A stretch of 64,000 nt of DNA from Phycisphaerae bacterium (GCA_028285035.1 JANQQF010000120.1:1-64000); one strand, 5' to 3'. Numbered from the stretch's first letter, positions 1 through 9,274 are shown. The notes: generated by a model from the letters alone, not told the origin. Numbers and translations: made by a program.

Positions 1-107
1 CCGCGCGTTTTTGGCGGGAATCCATCGCTCACAAACTAGTGGATGCCCAACAAAAGCATTCGGGCATGACATTTGAAAATGTCTATCTACTTAATTCGCA
101 TAATCGG
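1..107. repeat. Truncated copy of a ~148-bp palindromic intergenic repeat
   Basis: This stretch matches the element at 7590-7737: it shares the GGCGGGA(A/G)TCCATCG block, the GGATGCCC(A/G)ACAAAA block, the TTCGGGCATGACA block and the terminal CGCATAATCG (here 97-106). The left end is cut by the window edge. It lies 3' of the kinase gene. The element has terminal inverted repeats but no coding capacity, so it looks like a MITE-like or REP-like element. Confidence 0.7.
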
Positions 108-176
108 TTCCTAAATAATAAGTGGCTAGTGATTTTGGTGTTTCAATGCAGGGCGTTGGTCCCCTTGACTTGAATG

Positions 177-2498
177 CTATACAGGCTGTTTTGTTGGCAA
201 GATAATCGAAAAGGTTGTACCAACACCAAGCTCGCTGGTCGGTAAGATTTGACCGTGATGGGCTTCGATAATGCTGTAGCTGATACATAAGCCCAAGCCC
301 GATCCTTCTGACTTTGTTGTAAAAAATGGTTCAAAGAGATGGGACATGGTTTCCGCTGACATTCCCTCCCCTGTGTCTGTAAAGTCTAAGCGGACCGCAG
401 GTTTGATGGCACGGCTCGGGCCAAGACTCAGGCGCGTATTTCGGGTAGTGACTTGTAAAGTACCCCCGGTTGGCATCGCATCCACAGCATTCAAAATTAA
501 ATTCAAAAAGACCTGCTTTAGATGATCGACGTTGGCCTCAATTTGAGGTAAATTCTCCCCCAAACTCTGCTCGACGACGATCTCACTATGTTGTAACTGT
601 TTGCCTGTCAACTCAAGAACACTGGCAATCGTTTCATTAACATCTACAGTTTGCATCCCTTCGTGAGCACCAGGCCGATAGAAGTCACGCATACGACGAA
701 TAATTGTGGAGACTCGTTCAATTTCGCTTTCCACGATACCCAGATACCGATCAATTTTGTCCTGCCGTCGATCGCCTTCCATTTCCTCTCGGGTTAGCGT
801 CAAACAGGTTTGGACCGATTGCAATGGATTGTTGATTTCATGAGTGATTGAGGCGACCAATCGTCCCAAAGCTGACATCTTTTCGCTTTGGATTAGTTGC
901 CGTTGAGCATCTTGCAAATCCTGCATTCGATCTTCGAGGTCTTTGTACAAGCGGGCATTTTCAATGGCCACAGCAGCCGAGGTGGTTAGCGCTTGTAACA
1001 TCTCCATATCTTGCGGACGAAATTTTTCGCCGACCCGATTTATCACTTCAACCACACCGAGCACTTTATCTTTATATGTTAGTGGTACCGCGACGAGAGA
1101 GTTGGTTTTTGATCCCGTCAAATTATCAATGCGGTCGGAAAAACGAGGGTCAGTCTGGACGTTGTCGACCATCACCGGCTCGTTTTTCTCCATCACCCAC
1201 CCGGCGATTCCTTCGGTCAAGGGGAGCCGCAAGCCAGTTAACAACTCGGCATCCGGTGCCGCAACAGTTGAAAAAACGAGATCATTCAAATCTGGATCGT
1301 ACAGCAATACAGAGGCCCCCTCTGCTTCGAGCAAGGTTCGTACCTCAGCCATTGTCTGTTCCAATACAGTTTTTAGCTGCAAGGTTGAGGTCATCGCCCG
1401 TCCGGCATTGTTGATGGCTGCCAAACCTTTGGTGCGACGCTGTGTTTCGGCGTGTAATCGAACGTTTTCCAAGGCTAGAGCAACCTGACGTGCCACCTCT
1501 TCCGCAACTGCTGAGTGTTCAACACTGAATATACCAGGTGTTTCAGCCGCCAACTCTAAATAGCCTAATAATTTGTTACGAGAAACAAGCGGGGCCAAAA
1601 TACGAGAGGCCAGTCCCATATTCTGTAAGGTTCCATCCAGGATGGTTCGTGGTGTTTCTGAGGTGAAATCCTCAACGAGGAGCTGCCCCTCTAGCTTGTT
1701 AACCTCGTCAAATGTATCCAGCGACAAACGTTCCCCCGCTTCAATTGGCGATGGTCTTTCACTGTTAACTGCCAATACTGTCGCCTCATTAACTTCAGGC
1801 TCAAAGGTAATCATCCCTGCCCATTGGCAAGGGATAAGAGACGGTGAATGAGTGACCGCTACCTGAGCTAGTGTGGCTGGAGATTGAGCTGCTAGAATTG
1901 CCCGGTCGATTTGCTGCAAAATGTGCAATCGATCAGTGTATTGTTGCAAGGCCGCTTCAGCCCGGGTTCGCTCCGTGATCTCCTCTTCAAGCCGATTGAC
2001 CACGGCCACCAAGGCTTCGGTTCGCTTAGCCACCCGTTGTTCAAGCTCATCGTTCGCCTGTTGCAGCTCCTTTTGCAATCGTCCCCGCGCTAGCTGATTT
2101 TCAATCCGAGCGAGGACCTCTTCGATTTCAAATGGCTTCGAAATATAATCTGAGCCGCCGATGGAAAAGGCTTCGACTTTGTCCAGAGTCTCGCCGAGTG
2201 CACTGAGAAAGATCACCGGAACATCTCGGCTGGCCTCTTGCGCTTTGATGCGTTTGCAAACCTTGTAGCCATTCATATCCGGCATATCAATATCTAACAA
2301 AATTATATCCGGCACCGCAGTCTCAACCGCCTGCAAGGCCAACGTTCCATTTGCTGCACTACGAACCGCATAGCCTTTTTCACTCAATATCGCCGAGAGA
2401 AGCTGTAAATTCGCAACATTGTCATCAACAATCAAAATTTCATCTTTGGGTAGCGGCTCTGGTCGAATTGGGATTGTTTCATCCATGGGTGTGATCAA
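177..2498 (-). CDS. Hybrid sensor histidine kinase (REC-GAF-GAF-HisKA-HATPase)
   Basis: Two-component signalling protein of 773 aa. An N-terminal receiver domain (about 20-135) has the acidic pair in ILIVDDN, phospho-acceptor Asp69 in LLDIDMP and Lys121 in SKPFE. A coiled coil follows (about 140-185), then two GAF-like sensor domains (about 190-350 and 355-520). The kinase core follows, with the H-box in ITHEINNPL, the N-box in NLILNAVDAM and the G-boxes in DTGEGM and GSGLGL. No membrane segment or signal peptide is visible, so it should be cytosolic. The receiver-first order suggests its own kinase activity is tuned by phosphorelay or that it receives phosphate from another kinase. No output regulator lies nearby. 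The ligand of the GAF domains is unknown. A second Met four codons in (2486) is an alternative start. Confidence 0.93.
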   Translation of the reverse strand: MITPMDETIPIRPEPLPKDEILIVDDNVANLQLLSAILSEKGYAVRSAANGTLALQAVETAVPDIILLDIDMPDMNGYKVCKRIKAQEASRDVPVIFLSALGETLDKVEAFSIGGSDYISKPFEIEEVLARIENQLARGRLQKELQQANDELEQRVAKRTEALVAVVNRLEEEITERTRAEAALQQYTDRLHILQQIDRAILAAQSPATLAQVAVTHSPSLIPCQWAGMITFEPEVNEATVLAVNSERPSPIEAGERLSLDTFDEVNKLEGQLLVEDFTSETPRTILDGTLQNMGLASRILAPLVSRNKLLGYLELAAETPGIFSVEHSAVAEEVARQVALALENVRLHAETQRRTKGLAAINNAGRAMTSTLQLKTVLEQTMAEVRTLLEAEGASVLLYDPDLNDLVFSTVAAPDAELLTGLRLPLTEGIAGWVMEKNEPVMVDNVQTDPRFSDRIDNLTGSKTNSLVAVPLTYKDKVLGVVEVINRVGEKFRPQDMEMLQALTTSAAVAIENARLYKDLEDRMQDLQDAQRQLIQSEKMSALGRLVASITHEINNPLQSVQTCLTLTREEMEGDRRQDKIDRYLGIVESEIERVSTIIRRMRDFYRPGAHEGMQTVDVNETIASVLELTGKQLQHSEIVVEQSLGENLPQIEANVDHLKQVFLNLILNAVDAMPTGGTLQVTTRNTRLSLGPSRAIKPAVRLDFTDTGEGMSAETMSHLFEPFFTTKSEGSGLGLCISYSIIEAHHGQILPTSELGVGTTFSIILPTKQPV

Positions 2499-2550
2499 TT
2501 TTCTGGGATGCTGAAATTTTGAGGCAACGATTTATAGATTATCCTGACAT

Positions 2551-2599
2551 GTATTGCGTAGCGTGAACTTACTTTTACATCCTACTAACTACGCAATAC
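2551..2599. repeat. Inverted repeat in the 364-bp gap 2499-2862
   Basis: Perfect 11-bp arms GTATTGCGTAG (2551-2561) and CTACGCAATAC (2589-2599) form a hairpin between the divergent kinase and beta-helix genes. The rest of the gap is AT-rich. It must hold both promoters, but I could not assign a convincing -35/-10 pair. The beta-helix gene has a good Shine-Dalgarno (AGGAGG near 2850). Confidence 0.6.
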
Positions 2600-2862
2600 G
2601 CCCTACGATTATCGTCAGAAAAATGTAGTATCGGTAACAATCTAGACGCTCTAGCCTCTAATATTCAACAAAACCCCTTACTTTATTAAAATTTTTTATA
2701 AAACCGACTCTTTTTGCTGATCTGGGCAGACGTCATATTTGCTACATTGAAGTCTGAAACCTGATCATTTTCAATCGCATTTAAAAGTATAGCATACTTT
2801 GTGACTGAACTGTAGTTACCAAAAAGTACAACAAACCTATTTATATTTAGAGGAGGCTTCAA

Positions 2863-4695
2863 ATGAAATTTCGAAAAATTCGACCCCATCTTGTTTTCTG
2901 TCTGACCTGTAGCACGCTGATCTTCTTCGCCCTGTATGGCTGGTTGACCCCTGCACAGGCCAAGACCAACTGCACGCACTACGTTTCCACGACAGGGAAT
3001 GATACGACCGGTGATGGTAGCGAGACTACGCCTTGGGCTAGTATCACCTACGCGGTCAATAACACCAGTGATGGTTGTACTATCATCGTCAAATCGGGAA
3101 CCTATACCGACCAAGTCGCCCTCGACCGGGTCTTCACCCAAGGTATCACCGTGACGGCTGAGGTGCCCTATCTGGCTCGTCTTCGTTATGATGGGACGGT
3201 CGTTCGCTCGTATTACGGGAAGAAGATTACGATGGAAGGGTTTGATATTGCCCACCAATCTTCAAGTGCCGGAGCCTTGGTTATCCAGATTCAAGACCTG
3301 CTCGGTGATTTTAACGGGGACAATGGTGGTTCTGACGCCCAGGTGAGTGACATTGTCTTGCGGAATAACATTCTACACGACAGCTACAACAATGATGTCC
3401 TCAAAATTAACAATGGGGCGGGAAATATCACGGTTGAAGGTAATATGTTCTATAACCAAAGTGGTAGTGATGAGCACATCGATGTCAACAGTGTTACAGA
3501 TGTGATTATTCAGGATAACATTTTCTTTAATGACTTTGCGGGAAGTGGGCGTACCAACAACAACGACACCAGCGGATACATCGTTATCAAAGACAGCAAC
3601 GGCACTGATGATACCAATTTGGGCAGCAAAGACATTACGGTTCGGCGTAATATCTTCCTGAATTGGGAAGGATCAACTGGAAGTAACTTCGTCTTGGTTG
3701 GTGAGGATGGCAATTCATATTTTGAGGCCGAAAATGTGCTGGTCGAAAATAATCTGATGCTTGGTAATTCAAGTAATGTGATGCGAGCACCCTTTGGGGT
3801 GAAGGGGGGTAAGGATATCACCTTCCGCAATAACACTGTGGTTGGTGATATGCCTGCTTTGGCCTTTGCGATGCGTCTGAACACCGAGGGGAGTAATCCA
3901 GCCAATGAGAATATTCTCTTCTATAATAACATCTGGTCTGACCCGACGGGCACGATGGGGTCCAATGGCAGTGGATCTAACGACTTTTCTGATACCCCCA
4001 TTGGTGAGACCACCTCATTCACTCTGGACAACAACCTCTTTTGGAATGGTGGGGCCACTATCCCCAGCAATCCAACCAATGACACGGTCAATTTCACCAA
4101 CGATGCCAATCGTATTGAGGCCGATCCCTTGTTGGGCGATCAAACGAGCTTGATTGTCCCCCGTTGGCATGAAGGCTCCAGCCAATTTGCCGGGGGCTCG
4201 ACCACGATTCGGGCGGCCTTTGAGAAATTGGTGACGGAATATGGCTCGCCCAGTGTGGGTAGCCCTGTCCTCGGCGCAGCCAATGCGACCCAAGCCCCCA
4301 GTGATGACATTTTGGGTAACGCTCGTGGCTCATCCCCCAGCATCGGAGCCTCCGAAGGTAGCCTCACCCTCAATGTCTCCCCCACCTCTCAAGCCATTGA
4401 TGTTGGGGCGATGACGAATTATCAAATTGATGTGAGCAGCACGACAACTGACACCATCACCCTCCAAGCCAGCACCTCATCCACCAATGTTGAAATCAGC
4501 TTGTCCATCACTAGCCTGACTCCGCCCGGTCAAGCCACGCTCACCGTCACCAGCACCCACGTCATCTCTCCCCTCATCCCCGGTGAGTTCATCACCCTGC
4601 CCATCACCGCCACCGGCGGCGGGTTCACTCAGACCACCTCGGCTACCTTGTTGGTGGGAGGAGCGCAGTTGCATTTGCCAGTTGTGTTGAAGTAG
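2863..4695 (+). CDS. Secreted right-handed parallel beta-helix protein
   Basis: A 610-aa exported protein. Residues 1-33 form a classical signal peptide (basic MKFRKIR, hydrophobic core, AQA cleavage site). The body has the Asn-rich, short-period pattern of parallel beta-helix repeats (NNILHD, NNDVLKI, EGNMFYN, QDNIFFND, RRNIFLNW, ENNLML, RNNTVVG), as in pectate-lyase-like and DUF1565-type proteins. A C-terminal Thr/Ser-rich beta domain (about 495-600) ends in LHLPVVLK. I take that tail to be a C-terminal signature common on Chloroflexota exoproteins. AGGAGG lies about 8 nt before the ATG. A polysaccharide-binding or lyase role is plausible, but no catalytic residues can be assigned. A rho-independent terminator follows. 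Confidence 0.85.
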   Translation: MKFRKIRPHLVFCLTCSTLIFFALYGWLTPAQAKTNCTHYVSTTGNDTTGDGSETTPWASITYAVNNTSDGCTIIVKSGTYTDQVALDRVFTQGITVTAEVPYLARLRYDGTVVRSYYGKKITMEGFDIAHQSSSAGALVIQIQDLLGDFNGDNGGSDAQVSDIVLRNNILHDSYNNDVLKINNGAGNITVEGNMFYNQSGSDEHIDVNSVTDVIIQDNIFFNDFAGSGRTNNNDTSGYIVIKDSNGTDDTNLGSKDITVRRNIFLNWEGSTGSNFVLVGEDGNSYFEAENVLVENNLMLGNSSNVMRAPFGVKGGKDITFRNNTVVGDMPALAFAMRLNTEGSNPANENILFYNNIWSDPTGTMGSNGSGSNDFSDTPIGETTSFTLDNNLFWNGGATIPSNPTNDTVNFTNDANRIEADPLLGDQTSLIVPRWHEGSSQFAGGSTTIRAAFEKLVTEYGSPSVGSPVLGAANATQAPSDDILGNARGSSPSIGASEGSLTLNVSPTSQAIDVGAMTNYQIDVSSTTTDTITLQASTSSTNVEISLSITSLTPPGQATLTVTSTHVISPLIPGEFITLPITATGGGFTQTTSATLLVGGAQLHLPVVLK

Positions 4696-4800
4696 GGTAA
4701 CAGAGTAGCAAGGTCACAGGGATGCAGGGTAACAAGGTTTATGGACCTGTCATTTCGAGCGCCAGCGAGAAATCCCTGAAGCGTTACAAGGTACCAAAGC
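4696..4800. repeat. Dispersed intergenic repeats (AACAAGGTA type and ATTTCGAGCG type)
   Basis: The first part (about 4699-4738) carries the GTAGCAAGGT/GTAACAAGG motif also seen at 13209-13288 and, diverged, near 26702-26745. The second part (about 4748-4778) is a TCATTTCGAGCG...GCGAGAAATCCCT hairpin-like unit. Both lie between the beta-helix stop codon and its terminator. No coding potential. Confidence 0.55.
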
Positions 4801-4827
4801 TTCAAGGGTAAATTACGTTATCCTATA

Positions 4828-4863
4828 AAAGGTCTACGTTCAAATCGAGTGTAGGCCTTTTTT
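4828..4863 (+). terminator. Rho-independent terminator
   Basis: Arms AAAGGTCTAC (4828-4837) and GTAGGCCTTT (4851-4860) pair with one G-U, followed by a T run to 4863. It ends transcription of the beta-helix gene before the TIR gene. Confidence 0.8.
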
Positions 4864-4904
4864 GCTGTATAATAAATGTAGTATCCTTTAGGAGCGGGTG
4901 AATA

Positions 4905-5642
4905 ATGCGCTACAACCTCTGGCAAATTCATAAGTTATTGACCGAAGGCTTTAGCAAAGAAGACTTGCTCGACTTTTGCGCGTATGAGTCTGGTTTCAAA
5001 ACAACCTATGATGATCTTGACCCTCGTGACCCTAAATCAAAAATTTTGCGAGTCATCATCGACCACGCACTGCGACGAGACTTAATAGAACAACTCTTGA
5101 CTTGGGCCGAAACAGAAAATCCTGCACGATTTGCCCGCCATCAGCCATACATCATCGAGCCAGGTAACACAGCAAGCCCTGTCGAGCCTGCATCGTTTGA
5201 GGTCAGTGACTACTACTCTTGCTTCATCGTATACGATCCCCAAGATGAATTTCTGGCCGAACAGATTTATCAAGCCCTCACCAATCACAAAATTACGTGT
5301 TGGTACGCGCCAGAGGATGCGCGCTGGGGTGACAAACGTTTGAATGTTGCTGATATAGGCATCCCCCAGCACGATAAATTGTTGATCATTCTTTCAGCAT
5401 CTTCGATCGAAAACACTCACATCGAAAGTGCAGTGATGTCGGCAATTGAGGTTGAGGAAAAGTGTAAAGAGCCTGTTCTCTTTCCCATTCGGGCCGATGA
5501 CGCTGTCATGAACAGTCAAATTGGTTGGGCCGCCTACATTCGCCGGGCCCGTTTCATTGGCGATTTTTCCTCGTGGCAGGATGAGATGTTGTACGAGCGA
5601 GGCATTCGGCGGTTGCTTAGGAATTTAGCTCGAGACGAGTGA
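4905..5642 (+). CDS. TIR-domain protein with N-terminal death-like/effector-associated domain
   Basis: A 245-aa two-domain protein. Residues 1-83 are helical and resemble the small bacterial effector-associated/death-like adaptor domains (LLTEGFSKEDLLDFC, KILRVIIDHALRRDLIEQLL), as found at the ends of prokaryotic conflict-system proteins. Residues 101-245 are a TIR domain: FIVYDPQDE, CWYAPED, WGDKRLN, DKLLIILS, VLFPIRADDAV, IGDFSSW. At the position of the NADase catalytic motif (usually WVExEV) this protein has HIESAV (172-177), so Trp is His and the catalytic Glu is Ala176. Glu174 is two residues earlier. It is therefore probably not a standard NADase and may be a scaffold or sensor. The gene stands alone, without a recognisable defence partner. 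Confidence 0.88.
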   Translation: MRYNLWQIHKLLTEGFSKEDLLDFCAYESGFKTTYDDLDPRDPKSKILRVIIDHALRRDLIEQLLTWAETENPARFARHQPYIIEPGNTASPVEPASFEVSDYYSCFIVYDPQDEFLAEQIYQALTNHKITCWYAPEDARWGDKRLNVADIGIPQHDKLLIILSASSIENTHIESAVMSAIEVEEKCKEPVLFPIRADDAVMNSQIGWAAYIRRARFIGDFSSWQDEMLYERGIRRLLRNLARDE

Positions 5643-5848
5643 GAAACACAGCACGTGTTGTCTGAAACGTGTTGCGTGAGGCATTAAAAAGAAACATAAC
5701 ATGTATCACGTTTCGCTTTTGCCCTTCAATCTCAACCTCAAAATTAGTCCCTCTCCCCCACAAATCCCCTTTACGCTCGGAACCTTTTCCTATACCATAT
5801 CGTTAGAACATTGTCACCAATTGAATCCCCATTGAAAGGAGTAGCCTG

Positions 5849-7519
5849 ATGAGCGCAAAACGAAAAGCCGCAGCAAATGTCTTTCGTGAGCAAAATATGC
5901 CAAATCAACAGATGCTTGATATTGATGAAATTGAAGAGGCCCCTGCTACTGAAGCGTTGTTTGATGCAGAGCTTGATGATGGGGCAATGTTAAGACGTGC
6001 TGCCCCATCACCGATGCCTGCTCAGCAAAGAGCTAGAAAACCTGCCGCCCCAGGAAAACCACAAAAAGAGAGTTATAGCCAAATGATGATGAATAATCTG
6101 ATAAAATCGTCCGAAGAAATGCAACTCGAAAAAGAACCACTGCAAGTCCGGGAGACTGGAACGTGGTTGTGGAAGCGCGTGATTGCTCCTCCCAACGCCT
6201 ATGTTGTTCATACCCGCATGGGCAAAGTCAAAACGATCGGGCTGGGAACCTCATTTCGCTACAATGCTAACACCGATGCCTACCTAATCGTACCCGCCGC
6301 AATGCAGACAATCGGGGTAGTCGCCAACTGTATTAGCAAAGAGAAGCAGGGGATCAATGTGTTGGCCTATGTTCAGTGGCAAATTGACGATTTTTCCGTG
6401 GCTTACCGTAAACTGGATATTTCTGATAGTCGGGATCCCCTAGGTATTGTCAATGCGCAGTTAGGTGAGCAAACCGAGGCCGCTATCAAGGATAAAATTT
6501 CAACAATGACCGTGGAAGAAGTTCTGACCGATAAGGCCCCGGTCATTGAAGAGCTGACGACTCGTCTTAAGGCAGTAGCTGAAGGCCGCCAGCAAGGTGG
6601 CGAAGTGAATGAAGGGCTGGGCATCAAAATTGTGACAGTCCAGATCAAAGAAGCCATCGTTAGCTCCCAAAAATTGTGGGAGGATTTACAAGCCCCCTTC
6701 CGTCATGAGAAGGAACGAACCGCCCGTATCAGTTACCTAGCCAGTCAGGATGAGATAAAAAAGAAAGAGCTAGAGACAAAACAGGCTGTCCAAACCCGCG
6801 AGGCTGAAACTCAAGTTGAAATCGAACGGATTACCCAAACCAAAGAGACCGAAGCCGCTGAGCTGCGTCTCGCCGAAGAAAGTCGTCGTTTTTCTCGAAC
6901 GCAAGAGTCTGAGCGCGAAAAGTTGGAGCTAGAGGCACAGACTACATTAGCCAAACAGGAATCTGAGCAGCGAGTGGCGACTCAAAAGAAGCGCCTCGAA
7001 ATTGAAGAGCAAGTTCAAGCGATGCAGGAAGAAGCTCGTCTGGCCCAAGCCAGATTAGCTGCCGAAGAAGAACGCATTGAACAAGAGAAGACGTTCAAAC
7101 AATTGGAGGCCGAGTTAGCCGCGCAGGTGCAGGAGCAATCCGCTGCCTTGGCTGCGCAAAAGCTTGAAGCACAGTTGGCGCGTCAACGGGATGAAGCCAA
7201 GCTCAAGCTCGAGTTACAAGCCGACAAAGATCGTCTCGCTATGGAATTACGAGAGCGGGAAATTGAACTGGCCCGTTTGCAACAAGAAGTGCAAAATTTA
7301 ATCAACGAGCGTGATCTGACCCTTCGCTTGATTGAAAAGCTCCCCGAACTGGCCGAGCAGATGCCTGATATTCAGGAACTGAAAGTGCTCCAAACGGGTA
7401 ATGGCGATGGCACATTCGATACCCTCGCTGCATTCCTTACCCAGACTCTCGGCTTAGCTAATCATCTGGGACTGTCCTTGCCATCCGGTGAGGGGAATAA
7501 GGAAGATAGTGAGGCTTAA
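5849..7519 (+). CDS. SPFH/band-7 (flotillin-like) protein with long coiled coil
   Basis: A 556-aa protein. Residues 1-95 are low-complexity and acidic, then Ala/Pro-rich. About 115-290 is an SPFH (stomatin/flotillin) domain (IAPPNAYVVHTRMGKVKTIG, YVQWQIDD, FSVAYRKLD, LGEQTEAAIKDKI, VKEAI-like VQIKEAIV). About 285-500 is a highly charged Glu/Gln/Ala/Arg coiled coil. There is no membrane span or signal peptide, so if it is membrane-attached this must be peripheral. SPFH proteins assemble into oligomeric rings. GAAAGGAG precedes the ATG by about 9 nt. There is no functional partner next door. Confidence 0.85.
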   Translation: MSAKRKAAANVFREQNMPNQQMLDIDEIEEAPATEALFDAELDDGAMLRRAAPSPMPAQQRARKPAAPGKPQKESYSQMMMNNLIKSSEEMQLEKEPLQVRETGTWLWKRVIAPPNAYVVHTRMGKVKTIGLGTSFRYNANTDAYLIVPAAMQTIGVVANCISKEKQGINVLAYVQWQIDDFSVAYRKLDISDSRDPLGIVNAQLGEQTEAAIKDKISTMTVEEVLTDKAPVIEELTTRLKAVAEGRQQGGEVNEGLGIKIVTVQIKEAIVSSQKLWEDLQAPFRHEKERTARISYLASQDEIKKKELETKQAVQTREAETQVEIERITQTKETEAAELRLAEESRRFSRTQESEREKLELEAQTTLAKQESEQRVATQKKRLEIEEQVQAMQEEARLAQARLAAEEERIEQEKTFKQLEAELAAQVQEQSAALAAQKLEAQLARQRDEAKLKLELQADKDRLAMELREREIELARLQQEVQNLINERDLTLRLIEKLPELAEQMPDIQELKVLQTGNGDGTFDTLAAFLTQTLGLANHLGLSLPSGEGNKEDSEA

Positions 7520-7523
7520 AAAT

Positions 7524-7586
7524 CAGTAAACAGTAATTGGTAAATGGTAATCGTGTAAGCGTAGGGAGAATTACCATTTACTATTT
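7524..7586. repeat. AT-rich palindromic repeat (GTAATTGGTAAATGGTAAT family)
   Basis: GTAATTGGTAAATGGTAAT (about 7533-7551) faces GAATTACCATTTACTATT (about 7569-7586) as an inverted repeat. Related units lie at 10037-10112, 14505-14584 and 23907-23972, with a half unit near 11412-11440. All are intergenic, usually right after a stop codon. Confidence 0.7.
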
Positions 7587-7589
7587 AAT

Positions 7590-7737
7590 CGATTATGCGT
7601 ATTCCGAAAAATGGGGTGGATTATGTCACTCCCGCGTGCTTTTGGCGGGAGTCCATCGTTAGCGCATCCGTGGATGCCCGACAAAATCATTCGGGCATGA
7701 CACTCTAAAATGTAACAATTACTAATGCGCATAATCG
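7590..7737. mobile_element. MITE-like element with 10-bp terminal inverted repeats
   Basis: Perfect termini CGATTATGCG (7590-7599) and CGCATAATCG (7728-7737) bracket 148 bp with an inner palindrome around GGCGGGAGTCCATCG and GGATGCCCGAC...GTCATGCCCG-type blocks. A second copy, truncated, is at 1-107. It has no transposase, so it would depend on a helper encoded elsewhere. With its AT-rich neighbour it fills the 7520-7832 gap. Confidence 0.65.
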
Positions 7738-7832
7738 GATATTTACCACTTACCCCAACGTCAAACCCAAACACTCTAAAATTTGTTATTCTTAAATCAT
7801 AGTCAATCCTAATTTAAGGAACCGAACCAGTT

Positions 7833-8340
7833 ATGAACTCCGAACAACACACCCGAACCCGTTGGTCCATCGAAGGCCTATCTATTGGCGATGCCTTTGG
7901 TGAAGCCTCTTTTTTCAAGGACATACCACTTTTGCCCAGCGGTCATTCCACGATATGATTCGACATCGTATTCTGCCCGGCGGTCGTTGGGATTACACTG
8001 ATGATACGCAAATGGCGTTGTCGGTCATCGAGACCCTGCTCGAATATGGCACAATCGACCAAGACAAATTAGCCCAAAGTTTCGCCGACCATTTTGATCC
8101 CACCCGAGGGTATGGTCCGGCGATGTATCGATTACTGCCAAATATCCAAAAAGGATTATCGTGGCGGGTCGGCGCGAGCGGCCTATTTGGCTCACCGCCA
8201 GCGGTGGTGGCGATATCGATACTAACTGTGCCATCGTCGGTGGCATCGTTGCAGCTCATACAGGCATCGATGATATCCCCACCGAATGGCTCAAACGCCG
8301 CGAGCCGCTGCCTGATTGGCCGTTTGGCGCAGGGGGATAA
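7833..8340 (+). pseudogene. Broken ADP-ribosylglycohydrolase (DraG/ARH family)
   Basis: The ATG at 7833 opens MNSEQHTRTRWSIEG followed by LSIGDAFGEA, the typical N-terminus of the family, but that frame stops at 7953. The next frame continues with FAQRSFHDM, then WDYTDDTQMALSVIE (the metal-binding DDT motif) and RGYGPAM. The shift lies in the T tract near 7912-7917, where one extra T restores the frame. A third frame carries SGGGDIDTNCAIVGGIVAA (second metal site) and then WLKRREPLPDW to a stop at 8340. The core between LFG and SGGGD, normally about 100 aa, is deleted. Intact relatives are about 250-300 aa. The gene is clearly inactivated by a frameshift and an internal deletion. Confidence 0.85.
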
Positions 8341-8377
8341 TGAGTTCTTGTTTGCAAATATATACACCTTTTTGTTG

Positions 8378-8424
8378 TTGGAAGGCTGGAAGGTTGGGCA
8401 TAAAACAACCTTCCAGCCTTCCAA
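8378..8424. repeat. Perfect 19-bp hairpin (TTGGAAGGCTGGAAGGTTG)
   Basis: TTGGAAGGCTGGAAGGTTG (8378-8396) and its exact complement (8406-8424) are separated by 9 nt. A half copy (TTGGAAGGCTGGAAG) occurs at about 27073-27087. It is intergenic and non-coding. There is no T run, so it is more likely a REP-like element than a terminator. Confidence 0.75.
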
Positions 8425-8533
8425 ATAAGATAAGGAATATCCATTCCCTTTGAAGTTCTATTAACCACCCATTCTGCCCTCCCTCTCAAACCATATTGAC
8501 ATCCCCTAACCGCGATGGCATAATCAGCGCTTA

Positions 8534-9271
8534 ATGGCTGAACAAATTGACTCCCTAACCCAATCAACGACGACATCGGCTCCAAGTGGTGGCTTTAGTA
8601 GCTATCTTCGTAAAGTCGGAGCGATCATCAATAAAGATGTGACGACTGAACTCCGCACGAAGGAGATGGTCAGCACGATGTTTGTCTTCTCGTTGCTGGT
8701 CATTTTGATTTTTAATTTCACGTTTGATTTACGGGCGGATAATGTACGAGCTTTGGCCCCAGGCGTATTGTGGGTGGCGATTGCTTTTTCTGGGATTATT
8801 GGCCTCAATCGTAGTTTTGTGATGGAAAAGGATCGGGGTGTACTCGATGGGTTGTTGTTGGCCCCCGTGGATCGTAGCGCGATTTATATGGGCAAAATGA
8901 TTGGCAATGTTCTCTTCATTAGTATCGTTGAGATCGTCATCCTTCCCTTTTTCATCATCCTATTCAACCAACCCTTAGACACAGTACCCTACTTGGTCGG
9001 TATCGTTATCTTAGGAACAATCGGCTTTGCTGGCGTGGGAACATTATTCTCGGCAATGGCTGTGCATACCCGTGCGCGTGAGGTGATGCTACCGATTATG
9101 CTGTTTCCAGTTGTTGTACCTGTCCTGCTATCATCGGTCCGACTTACTGGAGCTGTACTGGATCGCCTCCCCTTGGCGGAGGTCAGTCATTGGTTGGCGT
9201 TATTGATCGCGTTTGATATAATTTTTATCGCAATTTCATTTATCCTGTTTGAATTTGTTGTTGAGGAGTAA
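8534..9271 (+). CDS. ccmB: Heme exporter permease CcmB
   Basis: A 245-aa integral membrane protein of the CcmB family, the ABC-type permease that works with CcmA and CcmC in cytochrome c maturation system I. Six hydrophobic spans are visible. The cytosolic N-terminal stretch DVTTELRTKEM and the loop NRSFVMEKDRGVLDGLLLAP are typical of the family. It is followed 3 nt later by ccmC, so the two are cotranscribed. No ccmA is upstream; the position is taken by the broken glycohydrolase. The ATPase must be encoded elsewhere. Confidence 0.93.
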   Translation: MAEQIDSLTQSTTTSAPSGGFSSYLRKVGAIINKDVTTELRTKEMVSTMFVFSLLVILIFNFTFDLRADNVRALAPGVLWVAIAFSGIIGLNRSFVMEKDRGVLDGLLLAPVDRSAIYMGKMIGNVLFISIVEIVILPFFIILFNQPLDTVPYLVGIVILGTIGFAGVGTLFSAMAVHTRAREVMLPIMLFPVVVPVLLSSVRLTGAVLDRLPLAEVSHWLALLIAFDIIFIAISFILFEFVVEE

Positions 9272-9274
9272 AAA

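Noticed and set aside
4905..5642. TIR gene as part of a Thoeris-like or other defence operon
   Set aside because: No adjacent effector (SIR2, ThsA-like), CBASS or nuclease gene is present; it stands alone between a terminator and an SPFH gene.
8378..8424. Perfect hairpin as a terminator
   Set aside because: No T run follows on either strand, and a half copy occurs elsewhere, so a dispersed repeat is a better explanation.
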